64,000 nucleotides of DNA from Rhododendron vialii (GCF_030253575.1 NC_080568.1:4625501-4689500); one strand, 5' to 3'; shown: positions 49,101 to 59,787, counted from the stretch's first letter. A program made the numbers and translations. The notes: generated from the sequence alone by a model not told the origin.

Positions 49101-49548
49101 CGTACCGACTATCACATCATATTATACGAAATGTTCATGGCGACGGGGGACCCTTCATCTGTAGATACCCGAGTTGAATTCGAGACACATTCATGGGGCC
49201 ACGCCTGTTCTTGAAAGTTGTCTTATAGGATGCCAATGAACAATTTAAGAGTTATAATCTCTCTCTCTCTCTCTTTCTCTGGATGCAGGTTTTGTTAATC
49301 CTCTCGGGTACTGCTGCGGCTGTCATGAGGGTTACCGTTTGGAATGTGGGGAAAAGGCCTTAGTGAATGGGACAGAGGTTTTTGGAGCTCCTTGCAACAA
49401 CCCATCTGAATACATAAGCTGGGATAAAATCCATTACACTGAAGCTGCAAACCACTGGGTGGCCGATCGGATCCTTGACGGTTCGCTCTCGGATCCTCCT
49501 CAGATTCCGGTCACCCAAGCATGTCACAAGTCTCTTCACTCGCAATGA
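43144..49548 (+). CDS. GDSL esterase/lipase (SGNH hydrolase)
   Basis: Five exons, 43144-43402, 44903-45094, 45823-45995, 46888-47158 and 49289-49548, join in phase to give 384 residues, the family norm. This is a secreted serine hydrolase of the ENOD8/alpha-fucosidase-like GDSL group, probably acting on acyl esters in the cell wall or secretory path; the substrate is unknown. The chosen ATG opens a hydrophobic signal peptide (METVAIGLVLVFGF); an in-frame ATG at 43063 would add 27 basic residues. Block I is FNFGDSNSDTGG with the nucleophile Ser, followed by PSGRFSDGRLIIDFL. Block II Gly is in SNFSHGANFAASGST. Block III Asn is in DTGQNDL. Block V has the catalytic Asp and His in DKIHYTEAANHW. 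WIHNTGPIGCL is also diagnostic. Introns hold an unclassified insertion, a SINE and a LINE, and a second LINE begins 29 bp after the stop codon. All catalytic residues are present. Confidence 0.93.
43490..44270. other. Unclassified insertion-like DNA in GDSL intron 1
   Basis: This part of intron 1 has a higher GC content than the rest and an open frame (43537-43797) with GGCCNQCKDQNQF-like text, then A-rich DNA to about 44100. It looks like foreign retroelement-derived sequence, but no family-defining motif is visible. Confidence 0.25.
45390..45545 (-). mobile_element. tRNA-derived SINE, antisense, in GDSL intron 2
   Basis: On the minus strand, cggtagcctagtggtaaata resembles a Pol III A box, followed about 45 bp later by ggcaagttcgaggtg, resembling a B box. 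The sequence then runs on to about 45390. The arrangement fits a plant tRNA-derived SINE head. The target duplication was not identified. Confidence 0.5.
47175..47260 (+). repeat. SINE-like tRNA-related segment in GDSL intron 4
   Basis: The segment has tgtctcagttggccag, A-box-like, and gtgagttcgaatctcgag, a good B-box match, about 40 bp apart. It is probably the head of a decayed SINE. Confidence 0.4.
47369..49072 (-). mobile_element. 5'-truncated L1-type LINE with perfect 14-bp duplication
   Basis: The 14-mer tttaaaaaggtgtt occurs on both sides (47355-47368 and 49073-49086), a perfect target-site duplication. On the minus strand the element runs from 49072 to 47369. Its frames show the end of ORF2: WRLFTGDDSLLYQVFKTKYF, a GKFSVKTAYV segment, a zf-RVT-like CGLEAETVSHMLCQ, then an RNase H domain (FLKVNIDGAF, VRNERGEIL, FMLEGDAQRII, NRVAHLVAKHA). 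The poly(A) end is degenerate (T-rich at 47369-47385). It is antisense to the GDSL gene and probably inserted by target-primed reverse transcription. Several frame breaks are visible. Confidence 0.9.
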
Positions 49549-49576
49549 TGAAAATTGTAACTATATGAGCGTGTTT

Positions 49577-50279
49577 TTTTTTTTTTTTTGATCAGACAAA
49601 AAGGCCCTCAGGGCTACAACTCAGAATTAAAAGCATCTGCATACAGCAAAGAAAATAAAGCAATGGGGGGGCTAAAAACCCAGTCAGGTTGAAGTTGGCC
49701 TTTTGATGCCCATGCTGCCACTTGGTGAGCAATCTTGTTGCCAGATCTCTTCACCCATTCCATCTTCAAGTTCTTCTGCTTCATCAGCCTCCTTATGTCC
49801 ATTACTACTTCAAAAACTTCCCACGGGGGCACAAGTTCTGAGACACTGAGTTCAATGGCCCTCCTGTTGTCCGATTCAATTATGACTTGGCTAACTTTTA
49901 GGCCTTCAACCATGTGACATGCCCTCCTGATCGCTTCTAGCTCTCCATGTAAAACTGAGTAGACTGGGAAGGTAGCAGTCGAACCATCAATCAGCTCACC
50001 TACTTCATTACGAACCACCATTGCTGCTGTAGCTTTTTCACTATCCAGGGGAATTGCGACATCACAGTTAATTTTCAGGCTACCAGGGATTGGTTTTCTC
50101 CAGGCCAGATTGGCAGAAGGGGGAGCATCATTGTGCTCCAAAACCTCTCTCTGAATAGCCGAGATTAATCCAAATTCAGTTTGAGCTTTGAAAGCTCTAA
50201 CCACAGTAGACAGGGGGTTTACCTCCAGATGATTAAACACGAAGTCGTTTCTTTCCTTCCAAATGTGCCAAGCTTTTTC
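49577..50279 (-). mobile_element. 5'-truncated LINE with 17-bp duplication just after the GDSL stop
   Basis: The 17-mer actatatgagcgtgttt is present at 49560-49576 and 50280-50296. A T-run at the left edge is the poly(A) tail of a minus-strand insertion. A single open frame (50280 side to 49614) encodes an RNase H domain: LKINCDVAI, MVVRNEVGEL, GELEAIRRA, VIIESDNRRAIE, WVKRSGNKIAHQVA. The element is about 700 bp, so only the 3' end of ORF2 was copied. The intact frame and perfect duplication point to a young insertion. It begins 29 bp after the GDSL stop codon, so it lies in that gene's 3' UTR. Confidence 0.93.
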
Positions 50280-50467
50280 ACTATATGAGCGTGTTTGATT
50301 GTCCGGAGTAGACATGGGATCGGACAAATATCATATGAATAGGTAGAATTATTGATGTCAACAAGATTTTGTATCGATCCTTTGTAATCAATGGATCGAA
50401 GATGACACTTGGGTATGATATTTGTAACCATGTAGGCCAATTGGCTCTGAAACTTGTAGTGATTTTG

Positions 50468-50859
50468 GAGTCCTGCTACCGGTACAGATTTTTGTGCACA
50501 GATTTTGCACAGATTTCGTTGTGGGGCCCACCAAGGGTCCCACACAAATCATCCAAGCCGTTCATTAAATGTAAAACATTTTTTTAAGGGTCCCTGTAAA
50601 AAATAAGCTCAATCCAATACCTATAGGTATTTCATCCAACCATCTAACTTTTCATTCAGATTTTCGGATAATGAAAAGTTATACGATTGGATCGAGCATT
50701 TATAGGTATCGGATTGAGATTATTTTTTACGGGGACCCTTGAAAAAATATTTTACATTTAATGAACGGCTCGGATGATTTGTGTGGGACCCGTGATGGGC
50801 CCCACAACAAAATCTGTGCACAATCTGTGCACAGATTGTATGTGTGTGTAGCATTTCTG
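50468..50859. mobile_element. Long-hairpin Mutator-like MITE (392 bp) with perfect 9-bp duplication
   Basis: The 9-mer gtgattttg flanks both ends (50459-50467 and 50860-50868), the length made by Mutator-like transposases. The two arms are inverted copies over about 170 bp, including ctgtgcacagatt, gtggggcccac, cacacaaatcatcc, ggggacccttgaaaaaatat and cctataggtat. They meet near cttttcattcagattttcgg. No coding. A partial relative is at 31600-31801. Confidence 0.85.
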
Positions 50860-50886
50860 GTGATTTTGTCATTTTTCTGTTCAAAA

Positions 50887-51099
50887 TAAAATTTCTTTCC
50901 ATTTTTTGTCAACCTTGTAGTGGGTTTTTTATATATTGAAAAAAAAAAGGTTTAAGCGTAATTAATCTGCTGCAGTGACTGGGAAAAAAAACAGAAAATT
51001 TCTTTCCATTTTTGGTCAACCTTGTAGGTTTTTTATATATTGAAAAAAAAAAAGGTTTAAGCGTAATTAATCTGCTGCAGTGACTGGAAAAAAAAGAAA
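50887..51099. repeat. Tandem duplication, two units of about 105 bp
   Basis: Units 50887-50994 and 50995-51099 share aaaatttctttcca, gtcaaccttgtag, ttttttatatattg, a poly-A run and aatctgctgcagtgactgg almost base for base. The second unit runs up to the 3' flank of the tRNA-Arg gene. Confidence 0.9.
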
Positions 51100-51111
51100 A
51101 TAAACAAGGCA

Positions 51112-51184
51112 CGACTCTGCTGGGGATCGAACCCAGAATCTCTGGTTTCGTAGACCAGCGCCTTATCCATTGGGCCACAGAGTC
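51112..51184 (-). tRNA. tRNA-Arg (anticodon ACG)
   Basis: A 73-nt gene on the minus strand with no intron. The acceptor stem gactctg pairs with cagagtc. The D arm is ggcccaatggataaggc. The anticodon arm ctggt-ctacgaa-accag places ACG at positions 34-36. The T arm ctggg-ttcgatc-cccag carries a perfect B box. The discriminator base is G. CCA is not encoded, as expected for a nuclear gene. A T-rich Pol III stop follows (complement of 51090-51100). Anticodon ACG (read as ICG) decodes CGU, CGC and CGA. Confidence 0.96.
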
Positions 51185-52489
51185 ATTTGTGCTAGGCTGG
51201 GAGAGTATAAATTATATCAACTCTTATCTTGTGAACACTCTCTCTCTGTCTCTCTATATTAATCTACGAGGAAAACTTATTTTCAGAGCACCGTAAATAG
51301 GCGCGCAATCTCGGTCGTCCAAAATATTTTTGTACGATCAAGATTAAAAATATATCTCAACCGTTGATTGTCGAAAATGATACTTGAGATCGTTCAGCTT
51401 CATAAAGAGCCGCTTTGCAGCGGCCGGCTCCGTAAACAAATTTCTCTCATTAATGTACTTTTGCATTTGCAAACAGCTTGGTTTGCTCATTATTTAGGAA
51501 ACATCTATTCTTCAATATTCTAACTTATAGAGTAGTTAATAAATGTAAACCGAAATACTCATCTAACACGATTTGGATTCTCGAAGCGTGGAACTTGGTC
51601 TTCATCACCAGTTGAATAATTTTCTATATTCATAATTCAAAAAGTTAGAACAAGTGACGCAATGTATTTTTGAGTTGTGTAATATGATGCTAGTTCCAAT
51701 ATAAAAATAAAAAAATAAATAAATGGACGTTCGTTTCATGCAAAATTGGGGTGCGACTGGATTTTGTGATTTTTTTTTTATTCTTTTGTAAATTGTTGTA
51801 AGTTCGATTGGATGAAAAAATTAGACCTCAGTTTTATCATTCTTTTCTACCAAATTTAAAAGGTTGTTTGGTGCATGAAGGATCCGAGATGCCTTCTTGA
51901 GTTATTTTAATCATAATTTAGACTTGTTCAATTTATCTCGTCAAAGGAATGATTAATTCTTAAAAAACTTATGTGAATCTAACAAAAAATTCAGAAAATA
52001 TTAAAAATTCTTAAAAAACCTATGTGAATCTAACACAAAATTCAGAAAATATCAAAAATTCTTAAAAAACTTATGTGAATCTAACACAAAATTCAGAAAA
52101 TATTAAAATATCATTCACTTAATCTAGAAAAAACACACCCCCTAATCATGTCCCGTTCTAACTCAAACACGTGGGTCGCTTCATTTTGGTTTGGCTTCGG
52201 TCCACTTCATCATCAATCACTTGCTTTACAATTTAGGTGTCGGAGTCAATTTACGCGCACCTCAATTTATTATAAAACCGAGCTCATCGTCCAATAGATG
52301 TATGGCCATGACCATGAGTAACGGTTCAGTTTTCGAATTCTTATGAAACTAAACCGATTTGGACCATGTGCACCCCTTACACATGCGTGTTATGTGACCT
52401 AGCTTCACCCCACTACTTCACAGGCGGACCGTTTCCTACATTTAAGTCTAGAGCTTCAAATAAACTGAGCTGTTTCACGAGCAATTCAA
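51185..52489. other. Intergenic DNA with a triplicated 51-bp unit
   Basis: No gene is supported. At 51958-52110 a unit of about 51 bp containing aacttatgtgaatctaacac is repeated three times with few changes. Around 51270-51440 weak inverted ends (cagagcaccgtaaat / cggctccgtaaac) may mark a decayed MITE. Confidence 0.55.
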
Positions 52490-52805
52490 GACTCAACTCT
52501 TTATGGGCTCGGTTTGTTAGTAAATAAGTCGAGCGCAAACTAGAGTTTGAAGCTCATTTAGTAAGTGAGCCAAGTTCGAGATAATTGTAATTCGGCTCAT
52601 ATAGAAAAAGGTCAGCTCGTTTGTAAAAGCTCGACTTGTTAACACATGAACGCTAAATAAATGAAACAAGCACAGACCGCTTAATTTTGAACAAACCGTG
52701 CTCGAGCTCAATTATTTGGGCGTCGAGCTAAGATACTAATTTTAAACGAGCTAATACCAGACACTCCAAAGATCGACTCGGCTTTGTTTGTGTGCAGCCT
52801 TTCAG
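52490..52805. repeat. Decayed relative of the 'gagctcgg' hAT-type MITE family
   Basis: Motifs such as gctcatttagtaagtgagcc, cgagctcaatta and ctcggctttgtttgtgtgcag resemble the interior and right end of the elements at 21067-21334 and 57632-58193. The left end and any duplication are not recognisable. Confidence 0.4.
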
Positions 52806-53401
52806 TCTCAAAACAAAAATGCAAGAAACACATCAATTTGTACATCTTCTTTTACAAGTGATTGATTGTGATATCCACTAAATAGTAATGTGGGTCCTAT
52901 CATCATGTAAATATAAATTTATAGATAGATAATTTATTTATAAATACAAAATATCCAAACACGGCGAACCTGGCAGGTGTGCTTCGACCGTGTCTCCGGA
53001 GCACAATTGAATGTAGATATCTTAAACGCAGGGGGCGGAAAGGTCCTCGTCCTCCCAATGCTCGAACGCCCACACTAGATGACATTCTGAACCAACTTAA
53101 ACTTTGAGGTGTCCTTAGCATTGCCCGTCTCAAAATATTCCCCCATTTGATAGATTTTTCAGTGCCGAGCAGGTATATTCTATGTAGTATTCGCTCAGAG
53201 CATTCGAGCTATCCGATATATTTTTGGACGGCTTGGATTGAAACCCCAACACTTTTCCTCTCATTTTCTCTCTCCAAATCTAAGCCGTTTAAAAATGAAA
53301 TGGACTGCTCGGATGCGCGAGCAAGTACCAAGTGGTACCCCTCGGGACTGAATTTTTTTTCTTTTTCGACCGTCCATTGTGGGAAAGATCAATCAATCGC
53401 G

Positions 53402-56400
53402 ATGCTGCTCTCCACCATCACACCACCTCTCTCCACCACCAACTGTATTAACACCCTCACCCACCACCTCTGCCCCACCACCACTACCTCCTCCTTCTGC
53501 CTCCCCACCTCCACCTCCACTCACCGAACCTCCCAACTCTCACTCCTCACCACCAACGCCTCCTCCTCCTCCTCCCTCGCCGACCCTAACCTCCTCCGCC
53601 ACGTCTCTATCGATGAGTCTGAACAAGGAGAAGTCACGGTGTCTTCGGCTTCGGCTGTGGCATGGGCCTTGCGCAAGGCCTCGACCTCCCCCGTGGAATT
53701 CGTGCAGAGGATCGAAAAGGACGGAGCGAAGAGCAAAGGACTGGTGATGCCGAGTCCTGACTTTCAGAGGCTTTGCGTCGAACAGTTGGATCTCTTTCGC
53801 CGAATCGTCCATCCCGATGCTCTTCTCTCGGTTAGTTTGCTAATTGAATTGAATCATTTCACATTACTTTGCATAATACCACCTCCTTCAAAAATGTTTG
53901 TCCGATCCGTTTAAAATAGTCCATTTCTTAAAGAAAACATTCAAATTTTGTCCATAAATTAAAAGAATTCATTGATAACTAGTAAATTGTTGAAAGAAGT
54001 TTGATTTTTTTTTGAAAATTCGTGTTGTTTAACAATTTTGGAACGGAGGGAGGTACTTTTCTCCTCTCAAAACAATTATCTCCAAACTTTTTTGACTACT
54101 TTGCCATCTGTGTTTTTTCGTCATTAGTGATTTTATTTATCAGACTTCTAATTCATTTTCTACTTTTAGGATGGACATAGCGTGCTCCTATTCAAAAAAT
54201 AAAAAAATTTGTTAAAATGTTTAAAAAAGTGACTAAAGACAGGAAAATACGCAAACCTATACAACTCTTTTATCTCAAAACTGACAAGCAAACAAGAGCA
54301 ATGTATCTTCATAGCTATGCATGCTAATGTTCACCATTTTAAGTTGTTAATGCTAGTGTATGCTATTAGCATCTCCAGCCCTTACTTGAATTTTTACTCA
54401 TTTTTGTGTTAAAATTTAGGCAAAAGATTCATTTGGTATCAGGTACTTCAATGGATAAACCCAAATACATATGCACAAACTTGAGTAAAACCTTCATCAA
54501 TGACATAGTTGTGTGAATAGTGAAGAGCAAAACAATTTGAGCATCCCTTGATTTGGTGAATTTTGTAGTAAAACTCAATCCGGTATACTATTTGAATACT
54601 ATTTCTTCTTCTTGTTGGATATTTATTGTTCAAAGTTTTGATTGAGAAATTCAATGTTTGATCATGCAGGTCTTTGTAAGACCAGCTGGAAGTTATGTCA
54701 TGGACCGATTGGAGCTGCACCGAGTTTTTGTCTATCCAGCAGTTGATGCGACTGATATTGTGGTATTGTTCAGTAGTTTTAGTAACCCAACAGGGTTAAG
54801 AGCAGCAGAAGCTGCCATTGCAAGTCAACAAGTACGATGTTTTTCTGTCTCAGTCCCTGTATGAGTTGGACCTGCACTCTTTGTTGTTCCTCTTCATTCT
54901 TCACTAATTTTGAGTGATTTTGATTTGAATTGTAGGCCGAATTTATTTGCGAGTGCAGGGCTGTAGTCTTCCCTATGGTGAAACATCCATTTGTTGTGGG
55001 TTTTTTGGTTGCTGAACTTCCAAAGATGGAGCTGAAAAGGGAAGAGCATGATATAAAGCAATGCCCATTGCCAGAGGAATCTTATGCTTTTCCACCATGT
55101 ATAGATACAAAATCATGGGAAATCCAAGCTCTCAAGAACAGCCAATTAGAAATGTCCAAGTTCACTGCAGAGCAGAGATTAAATGCTAATAACATTTCTC
55201 GCTCTCTTGCTATGGCATATGTGATGGATCAGGTTCAGCCCTTTTCAATTATTTCTTCTCTTTTAGTTTCATTCTTCTTCTTCTTCTTTTTTGGGTCGGG
55301 GATGGAATTTCAAACATTGGTTTGTACGACACTTATTGAAGTACTATGGGACACAAGTAATTGATTCAATTTGGTATGTTTCTTTAATATTTGTCTTCCT
55401 GATGAATGTTGCAGTCTTGGCCGTAGCCTATTGAGCTACACTGGTAAATAGGTATTAATAATTTTATTATAGGAGTATAGTAGTATACTTTTAAAGTAAT
55501 ACCAGTGGATGGATCAAATGCAAAGGCATTGGTACCAGGTTTTATTACTACAAAATCGCATGAGACCTCATCTTATAGTTATAAAAGCCAGGTTCATGCT
55601 TTTGATGCCTAGTAACACAAAACAAAATTATAAATAATTCATTTGTTTGGCAGGTATCAGTTTTGATTTTGTCCTGGTGCATTAAGTAGGACAATTTATG
55701 GTTGGTCTGCGAGTAGCAGTCTTTACCCTGTTATTAAGCTGTGTTGCACTTTGTTGGTTGTCAAACAACTATGCACACTCCTCAGGAATATGAGTTGTAA
55801 TCAGTTTGTTCCTTTTAGGAAAGCGGTATCGCAGTGGGTACTGAAGCTTCAGATTCTGTGTGCATATTGTTGCTTCCATCATGTTGAATTGTGTTGGATA
55901 AAAAGTTGAATTGCGGATTTTTTCCATTTTGTTTTACAGAAAGCCATGTTGCTCCAGCAATCATCATGGCAAAATAACATCAGGATGAGTAGTTTGGTTG
56001 AACAAGTAAGATGTTCTCTTTTGTTGTCCTTGGTTGTGAAATGAATTTAGGAATTTGTTGTTATATTCTCACCAATTTAGTTTTGCAGATTCGTGGACCT
56101 CTATCTAGCATTCGAACTTTAAGTAAAATGTTGTCTCTTCACATGAAGAGAAGTGAGGTGGGTGCGTCCATGGCATGGGTGTATTTATTGACTTCTACAC
56201 TTTCCAAATTTCGGTAGTAACATAGATTTTTCATCATGAATATTTATTTTCAGATCTCTTATGACATTGTTGAAGACATTTTAGTTCAAGGTGATCGTAT
56301 GAGAGAAACGCTTCAACAACTCCAGGATGCTGTTTATCTGACAAAGGTTCTCTCTCTCTCTCTCTCTGATTGCCTTCTATTTCTTTGAGACATGTTGTAC

Positions 56401-58619
56401 TTGATTACATTAATTTTCTTTGTGATTTGGGGTCATATATTTCGTTCTGTTCCCATTTGAGCTTGTCCATGAAACTGGATTTTTCTGATGCCGCCTTGAA
56501 TTTATACATCCCTACCAGTCAACTTTTGCTGTTTGTCAGTTCCTCTTTATTGTTGTAACCCAAAGTTAAGGTTTCAAGCATGGTAGAGGAGAGGGAGGGT
56601 GTAAATTTTTTCAAGGTGTCCAACTACAGTATTATATCTATTTATTTAAATTGTGCTGATTTCCAGGCTAATATAGTGCGGTATAATGAAGAAACATGGA
56701 ACAAAGTGCATCGCTCTTCTTATGTCCATCCTGAGTCAGTTAGGTCTCAGACGTCCACCAGCATCTCCGTGGAAAGTGATGGACTCTCCTCTAGATCCAA
56801 TGATTTAGAGATGCCTATGCCTCCTCTTGCTCTTGCACCACTACAACAAGAAGGTGTAAGGTACGGTTTTGCCCTTGTTTTCTTTCATTCTGTTTGAATC
56901 TGTCTGGAAGTTTGTGCTCCTTATCCTCTCCTTTTGTGGAACAGTCTGTTGAGATATTAATTGGTCTCTCTGTTCTCTCTCCCTTTGTCACAGAAGACCA
57001 TGCAATGTTTCTGGTGTATTGGAAGATTTGGTTGGAGCTGTTGAACCTCTGGCACGTAAGCAGCAACGCTTGGTTGAGCTATGTGAACTTTCACCATCTA
57101 TGCAGGTTGATGTAGAAGAACCTGCTCTGCGCCAGGCTTTGAGCAATCTAATTGAGGGGGCTTTATTGCGCACACAAGTTGGGGGCAAGGTTGAAATTGT
57201 GTCTACTGGTGCACCAGCAGGTGGCACTCTTGTAATGATCGATGATGATGGACCGGATATGCATTACATGGTAAAAAGTTGCATACTGCCTATTTCTTCC
57301 TGCTGCCCGTTTAGAGATCATAAATACATTTTAGCCTCCTTATGTCACTCGAACAGTTGAATAGAGTACGATTTCCAAGTCTTGTATGTTTGGGATCTAA
57401 GGAAATGTGTTCTGCTTAAAATAATAGAGATATTCAAATTCACTGAACAAGTTCAATTCCTCGAGGAAGGTGCTAACAGCATGTATTGTATCTTCCTCAG
57501 GCTGACGCTATTTTGGATATTGGAATAGTGGAGATAGTTGTAGCAGGAAAAGAAATATAGAGGAAAAGATAAGAACAAAAACTGGCTATGTTTCAAAGTA
57601 CCTCCAAAAGTCCATGATCCCAATAGGCTACTAGGGCTGCGAATGAGCCATGCCGCTCGAGAAGAGCTCGTTCAAGCTTGACTCGGACGCTAAACAAACA
57701 AGCTTGAGCCTAGCATTTTAGCTTGTTAGATAAATTAGCTGAGCTCGAGCTGTTGAAAACTCGGCTTGAGCAAAGATATATATACTATGTGTACATATAC
57801 ATATGCAGATATATTACACACATCGTTTGTATTACTAAGACAGACTGGACAAGAGGCTGCCAAGTGTCAGCGCCTTGGGCATTGAGATTTGATTCAAGAG
57901 GAGTAGGGGAGTGGAATGTTTTATACAGAAAGGAGTGGCTGGTGGGTTTCTTGTTCTCCGATGTGGGACAAGTAAAATGTTAAGAGTAAATGCGTGGGGC
58001 TCTACAGCAGTCCCACATTGACCAAACTACAGAACTTGTATAGAGAGAATTTATCACCATGCCTCTTGTTCAAGATCGATTCCACACCTGTTGAGCCTAC
58101 GCTAGCCGAGCTGGAGCTGTATCAATAATTTGCGAGCCGAGCTCAAGCAGCCTAAAGCTCGGCTCGACTCAACTCGGCTCGATTACAGCCCTAGAGGCTA
58201 CTCTATGATTTATAGCAGTTTTGATGGCTATATGGTGGTGAGAAGGAAAATTAAATAGAAAAATAGAGTGTGTTGTCTTTATTGATCTGTGGACTTATTG
58301 TGTTGAATTGTGGGACTTGTAATTGCTTATATTTGAATCGTTTTCCGGCTTCATTTTCTTGCAGACACAGATGCATTCTCTTGCACCATTCGGAGCGGAC
58401 CTCTTCTCAGAAGGTATGATCGAAGACAACATGACATGGAACTTTGTTGCAGGGCTTACTGTTGCTCGGGAGATACTGGAAAGCTATGGGTGCATTGTCC
58501 GTGTCATATCGCCACGGAGAACAGATGCCGCTGTTGGAGTGGGTGGGACTCGCGTTGAACTTTGGCTTCCTTCTTCTATGGCTGCATCTGATTCTGATGA
58601 CCCTCATCGGGAGGTTTAA
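53402..58619 (+). CDS. CSK: Chloroplast sensor kinase (CSK), two-component-like kinase
   Basis: Nine exons, 53402-53830, 54670-54831, 54936-55232, 55940-56005, 56089-56157, 56254-56346, 56667-56860, 56994-57270 and 58365-58619, give about 613 residues; Arabidopsis CSK is about the same length. CSK is a plastid, cyanobacterial-type sensor that couples photosynthetic redox state to chloroplast gene expression. The first 60 or so residues are Ser/Thr/Pro-rich with few acids, a chloroplast transit peptide. A GAF-like sensor region follows (VRPAGSYVMDRLELHR, FPMVKHPFVVGFLVAELP). The dimerisation helix around residues 297-341 reads LVEQIRGPLSSIRTLSKML: the phospho-acceptor His of cyanobacterial Hik2-like kinases is Glu317 here, as known for land-plant CSK. 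The ATPase part has an N-box-like EEPALRQALSNLIEGAL (about 479-495), IDDDGPDM (G1) and MTWNFVAGLTVAREI. An in-frame upstream ATG at 53147 would add unlike sequence and is not used. Intron 1 holds a Stowaway, intron 8 a hAT element. Confidence 0.96.
53879..54053. mobile_element. Stowaway MITE (175 bp) in CSK intron 1
   Basis: The left end ccacctccttcaaaaatg and right end ttggaacggagggagg are decayed inverted repeats of the CTCCCTCCGTTCC type, flanked by TA at 53877-53878 and 54054-54055. It starts about 50 bp after the exon 1 donor. Divergence from the copy at 5613-5849 suggests a different subfamily or greater age. Confidence 0.7.
57632..58193. mobile_element. Non-autonomous hAT element (562 bp) in CSK intron 8
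   Basis: Termini are tagggctgcgaatgagcc and gattacagcccta, with 8-bp flanks taggctac (57624-57631) and gaggctac (58194-58201) matching at 7 of 8. Both sub-terminal zones carry gctcgagctcggctcg-like motifs. The middle (about 57800-58090) differs in character and includes ttctccgatgtgggacaa and gcagtcccacattgacc, an inverted pair, so a second small element may be nested here. Confidence 0.75.
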
Positions 58620-59787
58620 TGAAAGTGTGAAGTTCTACCTTCATTGAACAGTTCGATTGATTTGTGAACATTTGGATTTTGAAAGAATAAGTGAGAATTT
58701 GGAAGTGTTTTAGCCGCTGCTGTATAGCCGATTTCTTGCTGAGGTGGTCTACCCCTGTACAATGTTATAGTCCCAACTGCTGCATGTGAATATCAACAAA
58801 CTGGTGTATACTCTGGTGAAATGTTGTTTGTAAGTCTCAGTGTCGTGCGGCTATTGCTGTGGATCAGTTTTTGATCAATTTCAAAGAGTTCATTCAAGAC
58901 GCAGAGGATGGTTCACTTTTCACTCTCTTCATTTTTATGCTTGTGCTTGACGTCGATATTGAATCGCCTTTGGCTGCTGTATTTTACCTTCAGAAAGCTT
59001 GTCACCTTTATCCTTATGGCCTTTCCCTTATGGCAGTCCTCCCATTGTGCAATATAGATGCATCTCTTACAGGCATCATGGTTGTCAATTTAGCGATTTC
59101 CTTCAACAAACTTTACCACAAAACGTTTTGCTGGTAGAAAGATGGGTAACTTTTTGAGGTATGAATAACCACTATCTATTGCGAAACCTCGCAAGATCGT
59201 CACTCTTTGAGGGATAATATTCTGAACAGCGTTAGGATTTAAGATAAATCCAGTTTTTTTAGCAGTACTTGTTTTTCTTTGGTTTGTCTCCTGTAAATTG
59301 CTTTTATGTGTGGGATGATGTCATTAATCTTTTCAAAGAAAGAAACTAGCTGGTATTCTCCGGTATGGCTTGTATTTGAACTGGAACGAAACCAGAGGGT
59401 TGAGGAACCGGTTTTGTGGAAAAGCGGTATGTACCGGCCATAATTGGTACGGTACAGTATTCACAACATTGGTATCTCGTATTTTCACTACTAGTGAAAG
59501 ATGGGGTTTAGGTAGGAACTTGCACCTCTCACTTGGAAGCAATTCATTTTCATTCTCCCCAAAGAATTCCATATAAACAAAAACAAACTCAATTACTGTA
59601 TTCCTACAATCCTCCCTTGGTTTACTGATTAATCATTACAATAAAAAACAGACATAACAAAAAAAGAAACTTAAAAAAATAAAAGCATCGAAAACTAGTA
59701 TTGGAGGAATTATTTGTAAAACCACTCCCAGATATTGTTTATGGATTAGGTATTTGGTCTTCAGTTACTGATTTTTTTTTTAAAGCT
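58620..59787. other. CSK 3' flank; no further gene seen
   Basis: Contains the presumed CSK 3' UTR. A 92-residue frame at 58859-59137 has no recognisable domain and is probably chance. Nothing else could be supported. Confidence 0.4.

Noticed and set aside
50720-51178. Minus-strand frames with repeated 'CSRLITLKPFFF' text
   Set aside because: Produced by the 105-bp tandem duplication, the hairpin MITE and the tRNA read as codons; no protein family.
53147-53401. N-terminal extension of CSK from an upstream in-frame ATG
   Set aside because: The added residues do not resemble CSK or a transit peptide, and the ATG at 53402 matches the family start (MLLS).
53379-53747. Proline-rich protein overlapping CSK exon 1
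   Set aside because: Out-of-frame shadow of the Ser/Thr-rich transit peptide code.
58859-59137. 92-residue frame downstream of CSK
   Set aside because: No recognisable domain, no signal for a start, and within a plausible 3' flank.
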